Positions 5,675 to 8,101 of a DNA stretch of 8,101 nucleotides are shown piece by piece (the stretch's first letter is position 1; every line of letters begins with the position of its first letter). The position numbers and the translations under genes are program-made. The notes under the pieces were generated by a model, which was given only the letters and a program-made list of their open reading frames with translations, searched no databases and had not been told where the DNA came from. The stretch spans positions 1 through 8,101 of the forward strand of contig CALFNI010000447.1 in the NCBI GenBank assembly GCA_937902695.1, given 5' to 3'. This DNA is from an uncultured Rhodanobacteraceae bacterium. GTDB lineage: Bacteria; Pseudomonadota; Gammaproteobacteria; Xanthomonadales; Rhodanobacteraceae.

Positions 5675-7519
5675 ATGAGCATCGGGAATGGGGTGCGACG
5701 GGGTCTGGCGGCGCTCGTCGCGGCGTCGCTCAGCATGGCGGCAACGGCGCAGGGCCTGAGCCACTGGCCCGACGGCGGATTCAGGGACAGCTTCGACGGC
5801 GCTGCGAACGGTCCCACGACCGACAACGACGCGGCGCGCTTCCTCGCGCAGGCGACGTTCGGCCCGTCGCCGGCAGGCATCGCGCACCTTCGCGACGTCG
5901 GTTACCAGGGCTGGCTCAGCGAGCAGTTCGCGGCGCCCGCATCGACGCAGACGCAGTACCTCGACTGGTTCCTCACCGCGTATCCGGACGATTACCTCAG
6001 CGACGACACGCGCCTCGAAATCTGGGCGATCAACTCGGTGGGCACGCCCGATCCGAGCCGGCCGCTGTATCCGAACAACGCGCCGACCGACCAGCTCCGC
6101 CAGCGCATCGCGTTCGCGCTGAGCGAGATCTTCGTCATCTCGAACTCGAACGGCACGCTCGCGTACGAGCCGTGGGCGATCGCGAGCTTCTACGACATGC
6201 TCGCCGCCGATGCGTTCGGCAACTACCGCACGCTGCTCGAAGACGTCAGCAAGCATCCGGCGATGGGCATCTTCCTGTCGTCGATCCAGAACCAGAAGGC
6301 CGACCCGACGCAGAACATCCATCCGGACGAGAACTACGCGCGCGAGGTCATGCAGCTCTTCTCGATCGGCTTGTACCAGCTCAATCCCGACGGCACGCCG
6401 GTGCTCTCGGGCGGCCAGCGCGTGCCGACCTACGATCAGACGACGGTGCGCGGCTTCGCGGCCGTCTTCACCGGCTGGGACTGGAACAACACCGGGTGCG
6501 GCGACTCGACATACACGTGCTGCATGTACGACGAGGACGGCGGCTGGGGCACGTACTTCTGGTGCGGCCCGAGCAACCAGAACGATCCGCCGTGGATGCT
6601 GCCGATGCAGCCGATAGAGCATTACCACGACAACACGTCCGACAAGCAGCTGCTCGTCTACCCGGGCGTGTCGCTCGCCGGCGGCATCCTCGTGCACGGC
6701 GGTGACGCGCAGACCGAGATGACGCAGGCGCTCGACAACATCTTCAACCATCCGAACGTCGGCCCGTTCATTGCGACGCGGCTGATCGAGCGGCTCGTGA
6801 CCAGCAATCCGACGCCGGCCTACGTGCAGCGCGTCGCGCAGGTGTTCAACGACGACGGCGCGGGCGTGCGCGGCGATCTCAAGGCGGTCGTCAAGGCGAT
6901 CCTGCTCGATCCGGAAGCGCGCTACGGCCAGTGGCAGCGCGCCGATACGTTCGGCAAGCTGCGCGAGCCGCTCCTCAAGATCACGCAGATGTGGCGCGCG
7001 ATGGAAGCGCGCTCGATCGGCGGGCGCATCGGCACGCTCGCGCCGTGGCCGCCGATCGAGGAGCAGATCGGCCAGGCGCCGCAGCGATCGCCAACCGTGT
7101 TCAATTTCTTCAAGCCCGATTTCGAGCAGCCGGGCGAGGTCGAGCAGCGCGGGCTCGTCAGCCCGGAGTTCCAGATCCTGACCGACACCGCGGTCGTCGC
7201 GACGCCGAACTATTTCTTCCACGAAGTCTTCTGCGATTACACCGGCAGCACGAACTGCTGGGCGAGCGACGACCCGACGACGATGCAGATGAACGAGGAT
7301 CGCGACGCCGCGCTCGCGGCGACCGATCCGGCGGGGCTCGTCGACGAATACAGCGCGCTCTTCATGTCCGGCCAGATGTCGCCGTTCATGCGCGACGTGC
7401 TGATCACGCGCCTCAATCAATTGACCGTGGACAACTACGGCCAGGATCTCGGCCGCACGCGCGTGCAGCACGCGCTGTACCTGATCCTCAATTCCCCCGA
7501 ATACTCGATCCAGAAGTGA
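5675..7519 (+). CDS. secreted DUF1800 domain-containing protein
   Basis: This is a 614-aa exported protein of the DUF1800 family, whose biochemical role is unknown. Residues 1-26 form a Sec-type signal peptide: basic VRRG, hydrophobic LAALVAASLSMA, and a likely cut at ATA-QG. DUF1800 features follow in order: DAARFLAQATFGPSPAGI (about 51-68), the 'R.ATFG' opening; a central LLEDVSKHPAMGIFL (about 187-201); DENYAREVMQLFSIGLYQLN (about 216-235), equivalent to the family's NENYARE.MELHTLG; RGFAAVFTGWDW (about 258-269), equivalent to the 'A..LTGW' block; a helical region NHPNVGPFIATRLIERLVTS; SPTVFNFFKPDF near 472; and the terminal LILNSPEYSIQK. Four Cys at 275-298 and two near 524-532 could form disulfides, in keeping with export. 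GGGGAG lies 8 nt before the ATG at 5675. The DUF1501 gene follows 10 bp downstream, an arrangement common for these two families, which suggests that they work together outside the cytoplasm. Confidence 0.92.
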   Translation: MSIGNGVRRGLAALVAASLSMAATAQGLSHWPDGGFRDSFDGAANGPTTDNDAARFLAQATFGPSPAGIAHLRDVGYQGWLSEQFAAPASTQTQYLDWFLTAYPDDYLSDDTRLEIWAINSVGTPDPSRPLYPNNAPTDQLRQRIAFALSEIFVISNSNGTLAYEPWAIASFYDMLAADAFGNYRTLLEDVSKHPAMGIFLSSIQNQKADPTQNIHPDENYAREVMQLFSIGLYQLNPDGTPVLSGGQRVPTYDQTTVRGFAAVFTGWDWNNTGCGDSTYTCCMYDEDGGWGTYFWCGPSNQNDPPWMLPMQPIEHYHDNTSDKQLLVYPGVSLAGGILVHGGDAQTEMTQALDNIFNHPNVGPFIATRLIERLVTSNPTPAYVQRVAQVFNDDGAGVRGDLKAVVKAILLDPEARYGQWQRADTFGKLREPLLKITQMWRAMEARSIGGRIGTLAPWPPIEEQIGQAPQRSPTVFNFFKPDFEQPGEVEQRGLVSPEFQILTDTAVVATPNYFFHEVFCDYTGSTNCWASDDPTTMQMNEDRDAALAATDPAGLVDEYSALFMSGQMSPFMRDVLITRLNQLTVDNYGQDLGRTRVQHALYLILNSPEYSIQK

Positions 7520-7529
7520 GGCCGCGGCC

Positions 7530-8101
7530 ATGCATGTGAATCGTCGCGAATTCCTGCGCAAGAGCATCTGTGCCGCACTCGGCGGCGCAAGCCTTTACTC
7601 GGCGATCGGCTCGCTCAGGCTGATCGGCGCCGCAGCCGCCGCACAACGCGGCTTCAGCGATTACAAGGCGCTCGTCTGCGTCTTCATGTACGGCGGCAAC
7701 GACAGCTTCAATACCGTCGTGCCGATGAGCGGCACCGACTACACGAACTACCTCGTCTCGCGCGGCGACCTCGCGATCACGTCGGGCCAGCAGGCGCTGA
7801 CGCCGGCCTCGGGCGGCGGCCCGACCAACTATGGCCTCCATCCTGCGATGCCCGAGCTCGCGGGGCTCTTCAACAGCGGCAAGGCCGCGATCGTCGCCAA
7901 CGTCGGCAGCCTGCTGTATCCGACGACGCAGCAGCAGTATCAGGACGGCACGATCCCGACGCCCTCGCAGCTCTTCTCGCACGACGACCAGACCAACCAG
8001 TGGATGACCTCGCGTCCGGACGATGCGAACGCGAACGGCTGGGGTGGGCGCATCGCGGATCTGCTGTACGCATCGAACGCGGGCCAGGTGCCGAGGAGCA
8101 T
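7530..8101 (+). CDS. Tat-exported DUF1501 protein (alkaline-phosphatase/sulfatase-like superfamily), 3'-truncated by the window edge
   Basis: The reading frame stays open from the ATG at 7530 to the window end (190 complete codons, no stop), so only the N-terminal part of a protein usually 400-500 aa long is seen. It begins with a twin-arginine signal: NRREFLRK at 4-11, a small-residue hydrophobic stretch, then AAAAAQ near 34-39 as a likely cleavage region. DUF1501 blocks follow: LVCVFMYGGNDSFNTVVP at 48-65 (the family's GGND..N..VP start), LHPAMPELAGLFNSGKAAIV at 103-122, LFSHDDQTNQW at 148-158 and GWGGRIADLL at 170-179. DUF1501 is grouped with alkaline-phosphatase-like and sulfatase-like folds, but the substrate is unknown. 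GAGG overlapping the upstream stop lies 8 nt before the ATG. With 10 bp between the genes it is almost surely cotranscribed with the DUF1800 gene. The Tat signal implies folding, perhaps with metal loading, before export. Confidence 0.92.
   Translation, partial: MHVNRREFLRKSICAALGGASLYSAIGSLRLIGAAAAAQRGFSDYKALVCVFMYGGNDSFNTVVPMSGTDYTNYLVSRGDLAITSGQQALTPASGGGPTNYGLHPAMPELAGLFNSGKAAIVANVGSLLYPTTQQQYQDGTIPTPSQLFSHDDQTNQWMTSRPDDANANGWGGRIADLLYASNAGQVPRS

Noticed and set aside
5627..7567. A 646-codon minus-strand frame opposite the DUF1800 gene
   Set aside because: Composition is dominated by Arg, Ala, Val and Glu, as expected for antisense frames in GC-rich DNA. The plus-strand DUF1800 frame has clear family motifs and a signal peptide.
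3543..8101. A single phosphate-acquisition locus joining pit with the DUF1501 (phosphatase-like) protein
   Set aside because: Two unrelated genes on mixed strands separate them, and DUF1501 has no demonstrated phosphatase activity; nothing in sequence links them.

Overview
This is GC-rich (roughly two thirds G+C), densely coded bacterial chromosome. Gene content and protein style (a TrmJ-type tRNA methylase, a DUF47-PiT pair whose protein begins MFSLQ, an alkyltransferase-like protein, and a DUF1800/DUF1501 pair) suggest a proteobacterium. My tentative guess is a gammaproteobacterium of the Xanthomonadales/Lysobacterales type. That assignment rests on recognising protein families and was not tested by phylogeny. 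I see no mobile element, tRNA, rRNA, CRISPR array or other sign of recent transfer.

Layout from left to right. (1) Positions 2-739, plus strand: the nearly complete end of trmJ, a tRNA position-32 2'-O-methyltransferase whose first few codons lie outside the window. A weak terminator-like hairpin follows. (2) Positions 802-2714, minus strand: a two-gene operon transcribed towards trmJ, a CNNM/CorC-type membrane transporter followed by an ExoD-family membrane protein. The two genes overlap by the four bases ATGA, and a perfect 7-bp hairpin sits directly against the exoD start codon. (3) Positions 2715-2902: the divergent control region, carrying an extended -10 promoter candidate for the minus operon and a good PhoB-box candidate for the plus operon. 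(4) Positions 2903-4670, plus strand: a DUF47 (PhoU-like) gene and a PiT phosphate transporter gene, 10 bp apart. (5) Positions 4703-5107, minus strand: a small protein of unknown function, perhaps YbjN/CesT-like in fold. It diverges across only 46 bp from (6) positions 5154-5630, plus strand: an alkyltransferase-like (ATL) DNA-lesion sensor. (7) From 5675 to the window end, plus strand: a secreted DUF1800 protein followed 10 bp later by a Tat-exported DUF1501 protein that runs off the window. This pair recurs in many bacteria and has no established function.

The clearest functional units are the phosphate-uptake pair (low-affinity PiT transporter with its PhoU-like partner, possibly under PhoB control), the ion-transporter/ExoD envelope pair, and the exported DUF1800/DUF1501 pair. 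Nothing here is clearly a new system. The best candidates for unexplained biology are the DUF1800/DUF1501 pair, the PhoB-box candidate overlapping a possible -10 element, and the hairpin at the exoD start.
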